From: JBIOJM01 sp044450785
Lineage (GTDB): Bacteria > Planctomycetota > Planctomycetia > Isosphaerales > Isosphaeraceae
Assembly: GCA_044450785.1 (NCBI GenBank)
Contig: JBIOJM010000471.1
Location: 1 to 6,149, forward strand
Reading direction: 5' to 3'
DNA length: 6,149 nt
Under the pieces are notes generated by a model. That model made no database searches, was not told the origin of the DNA, and was given only the letters and a program-made list of their open reading frames with translations. The translations under genes were made by a program, and so were the position numbers. This document shows positions 5,921 to 6,149 of the stretch, in pieces (position 1 is the stretch's first letter; the number at the start of each line of letters is the position of its first letter).

Positions 5921-6149
5921 TCACAACGACTTCGGCTCCGTCCATGTCTCGATCGAAGGCAGAGGTTCACCGCCGATCTTGGCCTCAAAACCGCGTAACC
6001 GCTGATAAATCGAAATCAGTTCGACGATCGTGCTCCACGAGTTGACAAGATACTGAAACGAGGTTCTGACCTGCGTGAAGGCGTTCAGGATCTGGTTCAT
6101 CGAACCGAGTGTGATCTTGCCGGCAATGATCGTTGGTCCGAGCAGGATG
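5921..6149 (-). CDS. SbmA/BacA-family peptide transporter, C-terminal end
   Basis: A partial gene entering from the right edge; the last ~76 codons are visible, so no start is present. The sequence reads ILLGPTIIAGKITLGSMNQI, QVRTSF, FQYLVNSWSTIVELISIY, QRLRGFEAKIGGEPLP and ends TEPKSL at TGA. This closely follows the end of E. coli SbmA as I recall it (FPSIVAGTITLGLMTQI, FQYLINSWTTLVELMSIYKR, LRSFE). SbmA and BacA are inner-membrane, proton-driven, ABC-membrane-domain-like importers of proline-rich peptides, microcins and related compounds. The visible part covers the last transmembrane region and the cytoplasmic coiled tail. The reading frame is undamaged here. Whether the full gene is intact cannot be seen. 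It lies on the same strand as mrp, though ~540 nt away from the operon's first gene. Confidence 0.88.
   Translation of the reverse strand, partial: ILLGPTIIAGKITLGSMNQILNAFTQVRTSFQYLVNSWSTIVELISIYQRLRGFEAKIGGEPLPSIETWTEPKSL

Noticed and set aside
1..6149. CRISPR array, tRNA, rRNA or intact insertion sequence
   Set aside because: I saw no regularly spaced repeats, no cloverleaf with a T-loop GTTCRA motif, no rRNA core sequence and no transposase or integrase motif on either strand.

Overview
The window looks like a worn accessory stretch of a GC-rich bacterial genome: one intact iron-sulfur (Fe-S) cluster operon among gene ends, frameshifted genes and junctions. The taxon cannot be fixed. The SbmA/BacA transporter tail at the right edge and the XRE-regulator tail near position 440 fit Proteobacteria, perhaps Alphaproteobacteria. 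The Mrp-DUF971 fusion also occurs in other GC-rich groups. A chimeric or error-containing metagenome contig is a real alternative explanation for the mosaic.

Left block (1-485, minus strand): the last ~29 codons of an XRE-type regulator, overlapping by ATGA with a 60-residue two-helix membrane protein, then the start of a small lysine/arginine/alanine-rich protein that runs off the window. From 486 to ~1470 comes about 1 kb of very GC-rich DNA with no credible intact gene. Imperfect 16/17 inverted repeats lie near its two ends. From 1484 to 2639 (minus, visibly lower GC) lies an AlbA_2/Schlafen-like protein that has lost its N-terminal half and carries a frameshift. It abuts, at about 2626-2641, the C-terminal half of a short-chain dehydrogenase on the plus strand. 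Both genes are cut on their N-terminal sides at one point, as expected from a deletion across a divergent pair. An unrecognised C-terminal-looking fragment follows on the plus strand (to 3194).

Core operon (minus strand, 5157 to 3282): an Mrp/ApbC P-loop ATPase with a C-terminal DUF971 domain, overlapping by 8 nt with a two-domain Nfu scaffold protein carrying the CxxC cluster motif. Together they form a cluster-carrier plus scaffold unit for [4Fe-4S] delivery. Upstream, and probably in the same transcript, is a small gene with an apparent one-base insertion in a run of five G/C. An AT-rich patch at ~5407-5455 is the best promoter candidate.

Right block: an unrecognised cysteine-containing reading frame (5422-5805, minus) with strong coding character but no proper start, then the last ~76 codons of an SbmA/BacA-family peptide transporter running in from the right edge. 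I found no tRNA, rRNA, CRISPR array or intact transposase. No new defence or mobile system can be claimed. The points most worth following up are the Mrp-DUF971/Nfu pair, the deletion junction at ~2640, the bounded 1 kb GC-rich block and the unassigned frame at 5422-5805.
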